Assembly (NCBI GenBank): GCA_009781115.1
Contig: WQYT01000008.1
Span: 1-38,062 of the forward strand
From: Coriobacteriia bacterium
GTDB lineage: Bacteria; Actinomycetota; Coriobacteriia; WRKU01; WQUG01
Direction: 5' to 3'
Length of the DNA: 38,062 bases
Shown here: piece after piece, positions 23,611-30,938 of the stretch
How positions within the stretch are numbered: the first letter of the stretch is position 1
Layout of the letters: every line of letters begins with the position of its first letter
Program-made: the position numbers and the translations under genes
The notes under the pieces: model-generated
What the model was told of the DNA's origin: nothing
Database searches by the model: none
Seen by the model: only the letters and a program-made list of their open reading frames with translations

Positions 23611-24720
23611 ATGAAAAGAACCACTACTCGGGAAGTGTTGCCTTGGCTGCTGGTGTTTACTTTACTCCTGACGGCCTGTGCTCGGAAGACGTCCTCAAAC
23701 TTAAGTAAGTCATCCAGTGAGCAGAGCACGATAACGACAACTACCGCGGCTTCACAAAATGAGCCAGCAGCACATTCCTCTGCTCACTATGCAAACGCCC
23801 GCTTTGGGTTCAGTTTCGATTATTCAGACAACTTGCTCAAGATGGGCTCTGAACCAACAAACGGCGACGGAAGGGTCTTTTGCTCCCTGAAAGATGGCCT
23901 TGAGATATTTCGAGCATATGGCAGTAACAACGTCCTGGAGTACACCATCGGTACGCTCTATGCTCAAGCCCTCAAGAGCGCTTCTGATGATGGCTTCAAA
24001 ATTACGTATCAGGTGAAAAGCGGCAACACCTATACGATCTCAGGGGTAAGTGGTGACAGCATCCTCTATGAGCGAACAATTCACGCGTCAGACTCGAGCG
24101 CAGTTACCACGGTGCATTTTCGTTATCCCATCAGCGAGAAGCAGACCTGGAACCCTGAAGTTGATAAGGTGATCGGGAGCCTTCAAACCGGCCTGAGCAC
24201 AACATCGTCTTCTGCCTCTCGCGATCTCACGTTTGCCGATCTCTCTGATCTGGAATTCAATTTTGCAAGCGGTGTTGGTGGCTGGTGGACTACGGTCAAG
24301 ATCACAGCTGACGGTAGATTCAGCGGGCACTATCAGGATTCAGACATGGGCGACGATGGCCCTGGCTATCCCCATGGCACCAGATATGTGTGTGATTTCA
24401 AGGGCAGATTCGCGGAACTGAAAAAGGTCAGTGACTATGAGTATTCGATGCAATGTGTATCCTTGGTTTCAGATGGAGTCGAGGGGAAAGAGCAGATAAT
24501 CGATGAGGTTAAAGTGATCAATTCTACACCGTATGGCTTTGATAAGGCTGGCAAGTTTTTGCTTTATCTGCCGGGAAGAAAAGTGCAGGGATTGCCCCAA
24601 GGGTTCTTGGATTGGGTCAGCAGCCCGCGCGACACGGACGTCTCGAAGCAAAAGACGCTCGATTTCTACGGCCTCTACAACGTGAGCGGCAAGGAAGGAT
24701 TCTTTGCGGACAAGAAATAG
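23611..24720 (+). CDS. Lipoprotein of unknown function, two-domain
   Basis: The product is 369 residues. The signal is KRTTTREVLPWLLVFTLLLT then AC, lipobox LTAC. After a Ser/Thr linker, residues about 50-205 start YANARFGFSFDYSDNLLKMG, a strand pattern like PsbP-type or similar export-side sensor domains. A second domain from about 215 starts LTFADLSDLEFNFASGVGGW and contains VKITADGRFSGHYQDSD. ATG 23611 with AAAGGGC is preferred over 23581 because it places the positive charges directly before the hydrophobic core. It lies upstream of the two-component genes, 149 nt away, with a REP element between; a link to them is speculative. Confidence 0.65.
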   Translation: MKRTTTREVLPWLLVFTLLLTACARKTSSNLSKSSSEQSTITTTTAASQNEPAAHSSAHYANARFGFSFDYSDNLLKMGSEPTNGDGRVFCSLKDGLEIFRAYGSNNVLEYTIGTLYAQALKSASDDGFKITYQVKSGNTYTISGVSGDSILYERTIHASDSSAVTTVHFRYPISEKQTWNPEVDKVIGSLQTGLSTTSSSASRDLTFADLSDLEFNFASGVGGWWTTVKITADGRFSGHYQDSDMGDDGPGYPHGTRYVCDFKGRFAELKKVSDYEYSMQCVSLVSDGVEGKEQIIDEVKVINSTPYGFDKAGKFLLYLPGRKVQGLPQGFLDWVSSPRDTDVSKQKTLDFYGLYNVSGKEGFFADKK

Positions 24721-24805
24721 CCAAATTTGGCTGCCCCCGTTATCTTCTGGCGGTTCGGGACATCGAGTGTCCCTTGCAGCCGTTGTTAAACCAGGGCGCC
24801 ACTAT

Positions 24806-24836
24806 GGTGACAAACACCCCTGGGGTATCTGTCACC
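24806..24836. repeat. REP-like palindrome between lipoprotein and response regulator
   Basis: GGTGACA...ACCCC-T-GGGGT...TGTCACC forms a 31-nt hairpin with partly mismatched middle. It is related to the TGACA-TTACCCC family. Confidence 0.65.
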
Positions 24837-24869
24837 GGCAACGGGCAGGAAAGGTGAGGTGCTGGCGGA

Positions 24870-25682
24870 GTGGACGCAGCAACGGCAACGGTAACAACGG
24901 CAACAACGGCAACAACAGCGGCGGCAAAGCGGATATATATCGCTGATGACGAGACTAATATCAGGGAGGCGATCCAGACCTTCCTGGAAAACGATGGCTA
25001 CGAGGTCTGCGCGTTTGCGACCGGCGATGCGCTGCTTGAGCAGTTCCAGGCCGACCCCGCCGATCTCTGCATCCTTGACGTGATGATGCCCGGCTCCAAT
25101 GGCTTTACCATCTGCAAGGAGATCCGCAAGATCAGCACCGTCCCCATCATCATGCTGACCGCGCGTGACAGCGACCTCGACTATGCCACAGGCCTCAGCC
25201 TGGGAAGCGACGACTACTTTACGAAGCCGTTTTCTGCGATGGCGCTGGTCATGCGCGTCAAGGCGATCTTTCGTCGCATTGAGTTTGACACGGCGCAGGC
25301 GGCGGCCAGCGCGCGTGTTCGTCCTCAGCCGCAGACGCTCGGCGACCTGATGGTGGACCCGGGCAACAAGACAGCTGAGGTCAAGGGCAGGCAGATCGAT
25401 CTGACCCCCAACGAGTTCAATCTGCTCTGCTACCTGATGGAAAACTCAGAGGCGGCGATCTCTCGCGCGGAGCTTCTTGAGAGCCTCTGGGGTTTTGGCA
25501 GCGAGGTCGAGACCCGCGCGGTTGACGACACCGTGCGCCGCCTGCGCAAGAAGATCGCAGGCAGCACCGTGAGTGTTGACACCGTGTGGGGCTACGGCTT
25601 CCGGCTTAAAGTGAAAGATGCGCCGCATGACAAAATTACCCCAGGGGTAATTTTGTCAGAAGAAGAGGCTGACCATGCCTAG
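24870..25682 (+). CDS. OmpR/PhoB-family response regulator
   Basis: The product is 270 residues. The receiver domain starts KRIYIADDETNIREAI (acidic pair), with phospho-acceptor Asp70 in LCILDVMMPG, the MLTARDS Thr and the FTKPF Lys. A winged-helix domain with LTPNEFNLLCYLMENSEAAI, DDTVRRLRKKI and VWGYGFRLK follows (about 150-245). It is the cytosolic partner of the next gene, overlapping it by 8 nt. The only start before the receiver is GTG 24870, giving an odd 19-residue Thr/Ala-rich leader from AACAACGGC repeats. The normal end is near FRLKV; the last 20 residues include HDKITPGVILS, encoded by a REP palindrome. Confidence 0.95.
   Translation: MDAATATVTTATTATTAAAKRIYIADDETNIREAIQTFLENDGYEVCAFATGDALLEQFQADPADLCILDVMMPGSNGFTICKEIRKISTVPIIMLTARDSDLDYATGLSLGSDDYFTKPFSAMALVMRVKAIFRRIEFDTAQAAASARVRPQPQTLGDLMVDPGNKTAEVKGRQIDLTPNEFNLLCYLMENSEAAISRAELLESLWGFGSEVETRAVDDTVRRLRKKIAGSTVSVDTVWGYGFRLKVKDAPHDKITPGVILSEEEADHA
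25628..25658. repeat. REP palindrome inside the response-regulator 3' end
   Basis: TGACAAAATTACCCC-A-GGGGTAATTTTGTCA is a perfect 15-bp inverted repeat. It is translated in frame as the tail of the regulator and lies 17 nt before the kinase start, so it also sits in the intergenic coupling zone. Confidence 0.9.
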
Positions 25683-26778
25683 GCGCAGGCGCCTGATGAG
25701 CTTGCGCACCCGGCTCTTGATCGTGGTTCTGGGAGTATTTCTGGTCGTGTTCGTCAGCATTACGGTCATCTTCAACCTGCTGGTGAACAACTACATTGCG
25801 CAGACAGCGGCCAACCGGCCGCCTGCGATGATGGTCATGATGCGCTCTGCTCCGCCGCTGCGCCGGGGGCCGGGTGGAAATCCTACGCGCGAGGTCATAA
25901 ATTTTGCCCGAGGCGCTAATTTCTCCCTGATCGCCATCATGATCGTAGCGGTCATCATCACCTTCCTGGTGACCTTCTTCATCACGCGGCGGATGACGCG
26001 TCCGCTGGCTGACCTCACGGAGTTCTCCGCGCGGATTGGCCAGGGCGACTTCACGCTCTGCACGGAGAGCTTCCATGATCGCGAGCTCGCTACGCTGGCG
26101 CGCAGCATGAACCAGGCCGCCACGCAGCTCGACTCCTACGACAAGGACCAGAAGACCTTCTTCCAAAACGCGTCGCACGAGCTGCGCACGCCGCTCATGT
26201 CCATCAAGTGCTATGCCGAGGGCATCGCTTACGACGTCATGGACGCCAAGAAGGCGAGCGCAACGATTCTGTCTGAGACCGATCGGCTGAGCGAGATGGT
26301 CGAGGATCTGCTGGTGGTCTCGCGCATCGATACCATTGCCGGCGAGGGGCGCTCCGCCGCCTGTGACCTGCGCGAGCTGCTGTCTGCCGCCGCCGATGAG
26401 CAGCGCGCGGTGGCCGAGCGTAATCACCTGGAACTGGTCTTCGACTTCGATGAGGATCCAGTCGTCCTGTGGGCCAACGACAAGACCCTGCAACGTGCGC
26501 TCTCCAATCTGATCTCGAACGCCCTGCGCTACGCCAGCAGCCGGGTGATCCTGAGCTGCAAGCAGGAGGGCGAGACGATCCGGGTCACGGTCGCCGACGA
26601 TGGCCCGGGGGTCGATCCGGACGTGCGCCCGCACCTCTTCGAGCGCTTCAGCAAGGGAGCGGACGGCAAGCACGGCATCGGACTTTCCATTGTGAAGTCC
26701 GTGGTCGACCGTCACGGCGGCACGATCGAGGTGGAGAGTACCACCGCCGGCGCCTCGTTTGCTCTCATCTGGCAATGA
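25675..26778 (+). CDS. Sensor histidine kinase (HAMP-HisKA-HATPase)
   Basis: The product is 367 residues. TM1 is LIVVLGVFLVVFVSITVIF (about 14-33); a short extracytoplasmic loop (about 40-82, Pro/Met/Arg-rich) follows; TM2 is LIAIMIVAVIITFLVTFFI (about 86-104). HAMP is about 105-160. The HisKA phospho-site is NASHELRTPL with His168. The HATPase domain has N box NLISNALRYA, VADDGPGVDP, LFERFSKG and HGIGLSIVK. It phosphorylates the response regulator encoded just upstream, whose stop overlaps this ATG. The small loop suggests a membrane or intramembrane stimulus; the signal is unknown. The stop codon lies inside a 68-bp palindrome. Confidence 0.95.
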   Translation: MPRRRRLMSLRTRLLIVVLGVFLVVFVSITVIFNLLVNNYIAQTAANRPPAMMVMMRSAPPLRRGPGGNPTREVINFARGANFSLIAIMIVAVIITFLVTFFITRRMTRPLADLTEFSARIGQGDFTLCTESFHDRELATLARSMNQAATQLDSYDKDQKTFFQNASHELRTPLMSIKCYAEGIAYDVMDAKKASATILSETDRLSEMVEDLLVVSRIDTIAGEGRSAACDLRELLSAAADEQRAVAERNHLELVFDFDEDPVVLWANDKTLQRALSNLISNALRYASSRVILSCKQEGETIRVTVADDGPGVDPDVRPHLFERFSKGADGKHGIGLSIVKSVVDRHGGTIEVESTTAGASFALIWQ

Positions 26779-26842
26779 GACAGGGGGACGGTTCTCTTGT
26801 CTCATGCGCGCATGAGACAAGAGAACCGTCCCCCTGTCTCAT
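26775..26842. repeat. Perfect 68-bp palindrome, GAGACAGGGGGACGG family, copy 1
   Basis: 34-bp arms without a spacer: ATGAGACAGGGGGACGGTTC onward is mirrored exactly. It starts in the last codons of the kinase gene and could act as its terminator or mRNA 3' stabiliser. The core is shared with 27866-27947. Confidence 0.95.
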
Positions 26843-26864
26843 TGACCCCCTGTCCCCACATCTC

Positions 26865-26894
26865 TTGACGCTTCTGCCGCGTTAGCGATACGAT
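26865..26894 (+). promoter_or_regulatory. Promoter of tRNA-Arg
   Basis: TTGACG (26865-26870), 18 bp, TACGAT (26889-26894). The predicted start is about 20 nt before the mature 5' end. Confidence 0.5.
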
Positions 26895-26921
26895 AGAAAT
26901 CCGCGTTTGAGCGGATGGTGT

Positions 26922-26998
26922 GCGCCCTTACCTCAGCTGGATAGAGGGTCTGACTACGAATCAGAACGCCACAGGTTCGAATCCTGTAGGGCGCACCA
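26922..26998 (+). tRNA. tRNA-Arg (anticodon ACG)
   Basis: A 77-nt cloverleaf. Acceptor GCGCCCT pairs with AGGGCGC; D-arm CTCAGCTGGATAGAG; anticodon stem TCTGA/TCAGA with loop CTACGAA (anticodon ACG, read as ICG after deamination, serving CGU/CGC/CGA); T-arm ACAGG-TTCGAAT-CCTGT; discriminator A and encoded CCA (26996-26998). It is a single gene with its own promoter, and a terminator follows at 27011. Confidence 0.97.
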
Positions 26999-27010
26999 GC
27001 TTGCTAGCAG

Positions 27011-27038
27011 ATCGCCCCCTCTCTTCGGGGCGATTTTT
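27011..27038 (+). terminator. Terminator after tRNA-Arg
   Basis: ATCGCCCC (27011-27018) pairs with GGGGCGAT (27027-27034) followed by TTTT. Confidence 0.85.
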
Positions 27039-27072
27039 CATATCGCCTTGCGAGGGAAGAAAGGGTTCTCTC

Positions 27073-27864
27073 TTGAAGATAATCGATACTCATGTTCATG
27101 TTTTTCCTGACGCGCTTGAGCCGCATGCGGTCGAGGCGCTCACGGTTCCGGGGCGCGGCGCTCATATCCGTGGCACGCTGGCCGCTGCGCAGACGCGCAT
27201 GCAGCAGTTGGGCGTCTCCAGCGGCTGGACCATTCCGGTTGCCACGCGCGCATCGCAGGTGGCGACCATCAATGAATACGCTTTGACTCAGGACCGGCGT
27301 TACTTTGTTCCGTTTGGAGCGATGCACCCTGATGTCGAAGACGCCTACGGCCTGCTCTCCACCTACAAGGGGCTGGGCCTGCCCGGCTTCAAGATGCACT
27401 TTGACTTTCAGGAGGTCAGCCCGCTTGACGCCCGCATGCAGCCGATCTTTGACGCGGCGGTCGACTTTGGTCTGATCTGCTACTTTCATGCCGGTGACGA
27501 CGTGGGGCCGCACACCTGCCATGGCTCGCCGGAGGTGTTCGCGCAGGTACTTGACGCCTATCCGGGCATCAGGATGGTGCTGGCGCATCTGGGCGGCTGG
27601 CGCATGTGGGACGACGTCGAGGAGCACCTGGTGGGGCGAGGCGACGTCTATTTTGACACGGCCTATTGCGCAGGCGAGATGCCCGTAGGCCAACTCCTGC
27701 GCATCATCTTGAACCATGGCACGGACAAGGTACTTTTTGGTACGGACAGCCCCTGGACCGATCTTGCCAAAGAGATCCGCTTCTTCACGGCGCGCGACGA
27801 GCTGAGCGATGCGGATAAAGAGGCGCTCTTCCACGGCAACGCGGAGCGCTTGCTGCAAAGCTAG
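27073..27864 (+). CDS. Amidohydrolase-family metal-dependent hydrolase
   Basis: The product is 263 residues from TTG 27073 (AGAAAGGG upstream). The track start at 26920 lies in the tRNA and is rejected. Metal-site motifs of amidohydrolase_2/TIM-barrel hydrolases are in order: IIDTHVHVFPD (HxH), PGFKMHFDFQ, ICYFHAGDDVG (His), VLAHLGGW (His) and LFGTDSPWTD (the final Asp). The substrate is unknown; relatives include decarboxylases and lactonases. It sits alone between two palindromes, with the tRNA terminator before it. The start codon lies only 34 nt after that terminator, so a promoter must be inside or beyond it, or read-through occurs. Confidence 0.88.
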   Translation: MKIIDTHVHVFPDALEPHAVEALTVPGRGAHIRGTLAAAQTRMQQLGVSSGWTIPVATRASQVATINEYALTQDRRYFVPFGAMHPDVEDAYGLLSTYKGLGLPGFKMHFDFQEVSPLDARMQPIFDAAVDFGLICYFHAGDDVGPHTCHGSPEVFAQVLDAYPGIRMVLAHLGGWRMWDDVEEHLVGRGDVYFDTAYCAGEMPVGQLLRIILNHGTDKVLFGTDSPWTDLAKEIRFFTARDELSDADKEALFHGNAERLLQS

Positions 27865-27865
27865 G

Positions 27866-27947
27866 TGTGTCAGTGAGACAGGGGGACGGTTCTCTTGTCT
27901 CATGCGCGCATGAGACAAGAGAACCGTCCCCCTGTCTCACTGACACA
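27866..27947. repeat. Perfect 82-bp palindrome, GAGACAGGGGGACGG family, copy 2
   Basis: 41-bp arms: TGTGTCAGTGAGACAGGGGG onward is mirrored exactly. The central 66 bp equal the copy at 26775-26842. The extra outer TGTGTCAG/CTGACACA resembles the outer arm of the element at 34127-34220. It starts 2 nt after the amidohydrolase stop. Confidence 0.95.
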
Positions 27948-28018
27948 TTGCGCCAGCCTTGGCACTCAACCTCCCGTTTTCTTTGTCGTGTTCTGGGGCG
28001 TCAGAGGGGTGAAATTCG

Positions 28019-28027
28019 TGCTATAAT
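28019..28027 (+). promoter_or_regulatory. Extended -10 promoter of veg-ispE operon
   Basis: TGCTATAAT is a perfect extended -10 (TG-n-TATAAT). The start would be about 40 nt upstream of veg. No -35 is needed or seen. Confidence 0.6.
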
Positions 28028-28074
28028 CAACTGGGCAGTTTATTGACTTAATACAGATAAAAGGGTAAAAACGA

Positions 28075-28365
28075 ATGGAAAGTATGCAACCAGTACAGAC
28101 GATCGGTCACATCCGCGAGATGCTTGAAGGCCGACAGGGTGAAACGGTTAAAGTGCGCGCGAATATGGGGCGGTCAAAAGTAGTGGAGCGTGAGGGAACA
28201 ATCCTCCAGTGCTATCCGGCGCTGTTTGTAATCGAAGTTTTTGAGAAGCGCTCGCGCCGCGGCAGAGTGTCTTATCAGTATGTTGACATTCTGACCGGGT
28301 CTGTCGAGCTGATCGCCACCCAGACAGAAGAGCCGCTCTTCCCCTGGATTACGTTTACCGGATGA
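28075..28365 (+). CDS. veg: Veg family protein
   Basis: The product is 96 residues, the family's usual size. It has the Veg core: IREMLEGRQGETVKVRANMG, RSKVVEREGTILQCYPALFV, then SYQYVDILTGSVEL. The fold is a small SH3-like barrel. In Bacillus, Veg influences biofilm gene expression and is highly transcribed; the gene commonly precedes ispE, as here. ATG 28075 follows AAAAGGG; ATG 28084 is an alternative. Its stop overlaps the ispE start (ATGA). Confidence 0.92.
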   Translation: MESMQPVQTIGHIREMLEGRQGETVKVRANMGRSKVVEREGTILQCYPALFVIEVFEKRSRRGRVSYQYVDILTGSVELIATQTEEPLFPWITFTG

Positions 28366-29486
28366 ATTCTGTCCGCGCTCGCGCGAAGATCAACCTGACG
28401 CTTAATGTGCGCCCGCTGCCGGAGCCTCCGGATCAGCGGGCCGCTTCGCCTTATCATCAGCTGTCCAGCGTGTTTCATCTGATCGAGCTGGCCGATGAGC
28501 TTAGCTGGGAGCCAGCTGAGCGCTTCAGCCTGACCTGCGTGGGGCAGGGCCTGGACGACCTGCCAATCACGGAGAACCTGGCCTGGCAAGCGGCCTGTGC
28601 TTTTGCGGAGGCCACCCGGCGCGCGCTCCCGGCCTTGCATGTTCATATCGAGAAGCACATCCCCTCAGGGGCGGGCCTCGGGGGAGGCTCGGCAGATGCG
28701 GCGGCAATGTTGCTGCTGCTGGCCCATGAGAGCGGGATGTCAGATGCAGGTTTGCACGAAGCCCGGACAAAGGCGCGCCGAGTCGTCGCGCCCTACAGAG
28801 CCAGGCGCCAGCCAGAATGTTCACCAGCTAGCGCCAGTGTGTCGGAGGGGCACGGCAGCGAGAGTAATGCCAGCCCAGACAATGGTGTGCCGGGTTTGCG
28901 GCAGATCGCGGCTGGGCTGGGCGCTGATGTGGGGTTTTTCCTGGCGGACAGCGCGGCTTGCCTGATGGGCGGCATCGGCGACGAAGTGCGCGGCGTCTTG
29001 CGCCCAGCCGCAGGCGTGCCGGTGGTCATCGCCTGGGACCCGACCGCTCCCGTATCGACGCCGCAGGTCTATCAAGCCTTTGAGCAGCGCCTGCTGCCGG
29101 TCGACTCAGCGGGAGAAGCGGCGCTGGTTGACGTCCTGGAGCCGCACCCGAGCTCAACAGGCAATGAGGCGTCGGGGGGCTCGGAAAAATGTGCCGGTAT
29201 TGAGCAGTTGGCTCCACACCTTTACAATAATCTTAGTGCCGCGGCGTTTGCAATCAGCCCCGCGGCGCATAAGGTCTTTGAGTTTTTGGACAGTGCTCCT
29301 CAGTCATCATCAGTGGCGCTCTCAGGTACGGGCGGCGCGAGCTTTGCGCTCTGCGCTTCTTGGGCCTGTCGCGACGCGCTGGCGCGCGACGTACGCGCGG
29401 CGGGTTTTGCCGCCTCTGCGACTGAGCTGGCAGGACAAACACTCTCAGAGCAATTCGCCTCTGATCAGAAAGCAGGTAGGAAATGA
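28362..29486 (+). CDS. ispE: 4-diphosphocytidyl-2-C-methyl-D-erythritol kinase, with in-frame repeat insertion
   Basis: IspE phosphorylates CDP-methylerythritol in the MEP isoprenoid pathway (GHMP kinase fold, cytosol). Seen: RARAKINLTLNV (substrate site with Lys), IPSGAGLGGGSADAAAML (ATP loop, about 101-118), LGADVGFFL and SGTGGASFAL near 330. At 374 residues it is about 70 longer than usual. The extra material lies between SGMSDAGLHEAR and LRQIAAGLGADV and reads KARRVVAPYRARRQPE onward. It is encoded by a dispersed repeat also found at 32544-32735. A second enlarged low-conservation stretch follows VDVLEPHPSS. It overlaps veg and the next gene by 4 nt each. Being essential, it is presumably still active. 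Confidence 0.93.
   Translation: MNSVRARAKINLTLNVRPLPEPPDQRAASPYHQLSSVFHLIELADELSWEPAERFSLTCVGQGLDDLPITENLAWQAACAFAEATRRALPALHVHIEKHIPSGAGLGGGSADAAAMLLLLAHESGMSDAGLHEARTKARRVVAPYRARRQPECSPASASVSEGHGSESNASPDNGVPGLRQIAAGLGADVGFFLADSAACLMGGIGDEVRGVLRPAAGVPVVIAWDPTAPVSTPQVYQAFEQRLLPVDSAGEAALVDVLEPHPSSTGNEASGGSEKCAGIEQLAPHLYNNLSAAAFAISPAAHKVFEFLDSAPQSSSVALSGTGGASFALCASWACRDALARDVRAAGFAASATELAGQTLSEQFASDQKAGRK
28768..28844 (+). repeat. GGCGCGCCGAGTCGTCGCG repeat inserted in ispE
   Basis: The 23-nt core CAAAGGCGCGCCGAGTCGTC-GCG is identical to 32544-32566. The next about 50 nt, ending AGCTAGCGCCAG, align to the reverse complement of 32675-32720. It keeps the ispE frame open. Confidence 0.8.
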
Positions 29487-30376
29487 GCCTCCCCTCGGAA
29501 TATCCGATCCCCTCTCCCGGTCCCGAGGTCGATCCCCTTCGCAACTCGCAGGAAAGCGGACAGGTTGACGCGGTCATTTTAGCGGGCGGAAGCGCTGAGG
29601 CGCTTGACGCGCAGTGTGTGGCCAAGGGCCTGTTTCCGGTGGCCGGGCGCCCGCTGGTCGCCTGGGTCGCCGCTGCGCTTCGCAACGCGCAGTCCATTCG
29701 CAAGATCGTAGCGGTCGTGCCAACTGACGAAGACCTCGGCGACTGGACGGACCTGGTCGATGGGGTGGTCGTCCATGACGCCAGCTTCTCTGAGAATCTG
29801 GGCGCGGGCATTGGCGCCTTGCCCAAGGATCTCCAGCTGGTGGGCGTTACCGGCGACATCCCGGCCCTGACGCCAGAGGCGATCGATGACCTGGTGGCTC
29901 AGACGCTCGCGCGCAAAGTGGCCGTCTGCTACCCGCTTATTTCTGAGGGCGACATGCTGGAGCAGTTCCCCGGCAGCGCGCGGACCTTCTTCAAGCTGAA
30001 GTCCGGGCGCTACACGGGCGGCAACGCGATGCTGGGCGACCCGCGCCTGTTCGCGCCGCTGCACGATCTGACGCAGCAGATGTTCGAGACGCGCAAAAGC
30101 CCGGTCAAGATGCTGCAGCTGATTGGTCCGGCCTTTGCGGCTAAGCTCCTTGCCGGACGCCTGGAGCCGGTCGATGTGGAAAAGCGACTCTCCAAGATAA
30201 TGAACGCCTCCTGCGCGGCCATCTACACGCGCTACGCAAGCATTGGCGCCGATGTAGACAAACCTGCCGACATCGCGCCGGTCGAGCATTTTCTTGCGCA
30301 CGCGCACGAGACCGCGCACGAGAGCGGGACCGGGGCCGCGAGCAAGACCGAGACCGGGACCGGGACCGAGAGCTGA
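29483..30376 (+). CDS. MobA-like NTP transferase family protein
   Basis: The product is 297 residues. VDAVILAGG (about 30-38) is the nucleotidyltransferase nucleotide loop (LAGGxS). Then come AKGLFPVAGRPLVAWVAAAL, VGVTGDIPALTPEAIDDLV (metal-binding Asp region) and KSGRYTGGNAML. It would transfer a nucleotidyl group; the substrate is not evident. A role in cofactor or cell-envelope sugar activation is possible. ATG 29483 overlaps the ispE stop, and GGTAGGAA precedes it. The C-terminus is a low-complexity tail GTGAASKTETGTGTES. Its place in the ispE operon does not make it IspD, since the IspD signature residues are not seen. Confidence 0.78.
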   Translation: MSLPSEYPIPSPGPEVDPLRNSQESGQVDAVILAGGSAEALDAQCVAKGLFPVAGRPLVAWVAAALRNAQSIRKIVAVVPTDEDLGDWTDLVDGVVVHDASFSENLGAGIGALPKDLQLVGVTGDIPALTPEAIDDLVAQTLARKVAVCYPLISEGDMLEQFPGSARTFFKLKSGRYTGGNAMLGDPRLFAPLHDLTQQMFETRKSPVKMLQLIGPAFAAKLLAGRLEPVDVEKRLSKIMNASCAAIYTRYASIGADVDKPADIAPVEHFLAHAHETAHESGTGAASKTETGTGTES

Positions 30377-30479
30377 CGCAGCCGACGCAGCTCACGCGCC
30401 GGACGAAAATATTTCGCGCACCCGCTCGTCTTTATCTACAATAAAAGAGTACAAACAATGAAGCAGGGAGTAAGCAAGC

Positions 30480-30938
30480 ATGGTAGTTGGCCTGGGGGTA
30501 GATATCGTCGAGATCGAGCGCATGCGCCTGGCGCTTGAGCGCCGCCCGCGCATGCGGGAGCGTCTGTTCTCCGATGAGGAGCGCCTTTACTGCGAGCGCA
30601 AGGCGCGCCCGGAAGTCCACTATGCGCTGCGTTTTGCCGCTAAAGAGGCGGTCTTCAAGGCGCTGGGCACCGGCTTTTCCGGGATGCGGTTTCGCGATGT
30701 CGAGGTGGCCCGTGACGAGAAGGGCCGCCCCTATCCCATTTTGCGCGGCGCGGCTGAGGCGCGCGCGGCGGCCCTCGGCGTCACAGAGACGCACCTCTCC
30801 CTCTCATTTACGCACACGACGGCGGTTGCCAGCGCGGTGGTGCTGACCCCCGAGGCCCGTCCGGTCGTTGCCGATGATCCGGAAAGCCAGCGCGAGGAAC
30901 TTGCGCGTCGTTTCAAGGAGGCGCGCGACCTTGTATAA
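30480..30938 (+). CDS. acpS: Holo-[acyl-carrier-protein] synthase
   Basis: AcpS moves 4'-phosphopantetheine from CoA to acyl carrier protein. The product is 152 residues against a usual 120-130; the core ends near 130 and an Arg/Glu-rich tail follows. Seen: GLGVDIVEIERM (Mg-binding Asp8), RFAAKEAVFKALGTG (metal Glu, CoA Lys), FRDVEV and LSLSFTHTTAVASAVV. ATG 30480 follows GGGAGTAAG. A TACAAT at 30437-30442 may be a -10. The tail overlaps the start of the next gene by 8 nt, and its DNA also provides that gene's ribosome site. Confidence 0.95.
   Translation: MVVGLGVDIVEIERMRLALERRPRMRERLFSDEERLYCERKARPEVHYALRFAAKEAVFKALGTGFSGMRFRDVEVARDEKGRPYPILRGAAEARAAALGVTETHLSLSFTHTTAVASAVVLTPEARPVVADDPESQREELARRFKEARDLV

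Noticed and set aside
25636-26820. 394-codon minus-strand ORF starting in a palindrome
   Set aside because: Antisense of the histidine kinase. The identical N-terminus MSHARMRQENRPPVSL in the 27004-27918 ORF only reflects the shared palindrome.
29483-30376. IspD assignment for the nucleotidyltransferase after ispE
   Set aside because: It has only the general LAGG nucleotide loop; IspD-specific motifs are not visible and the sequence fits the broad MobA-like class better.
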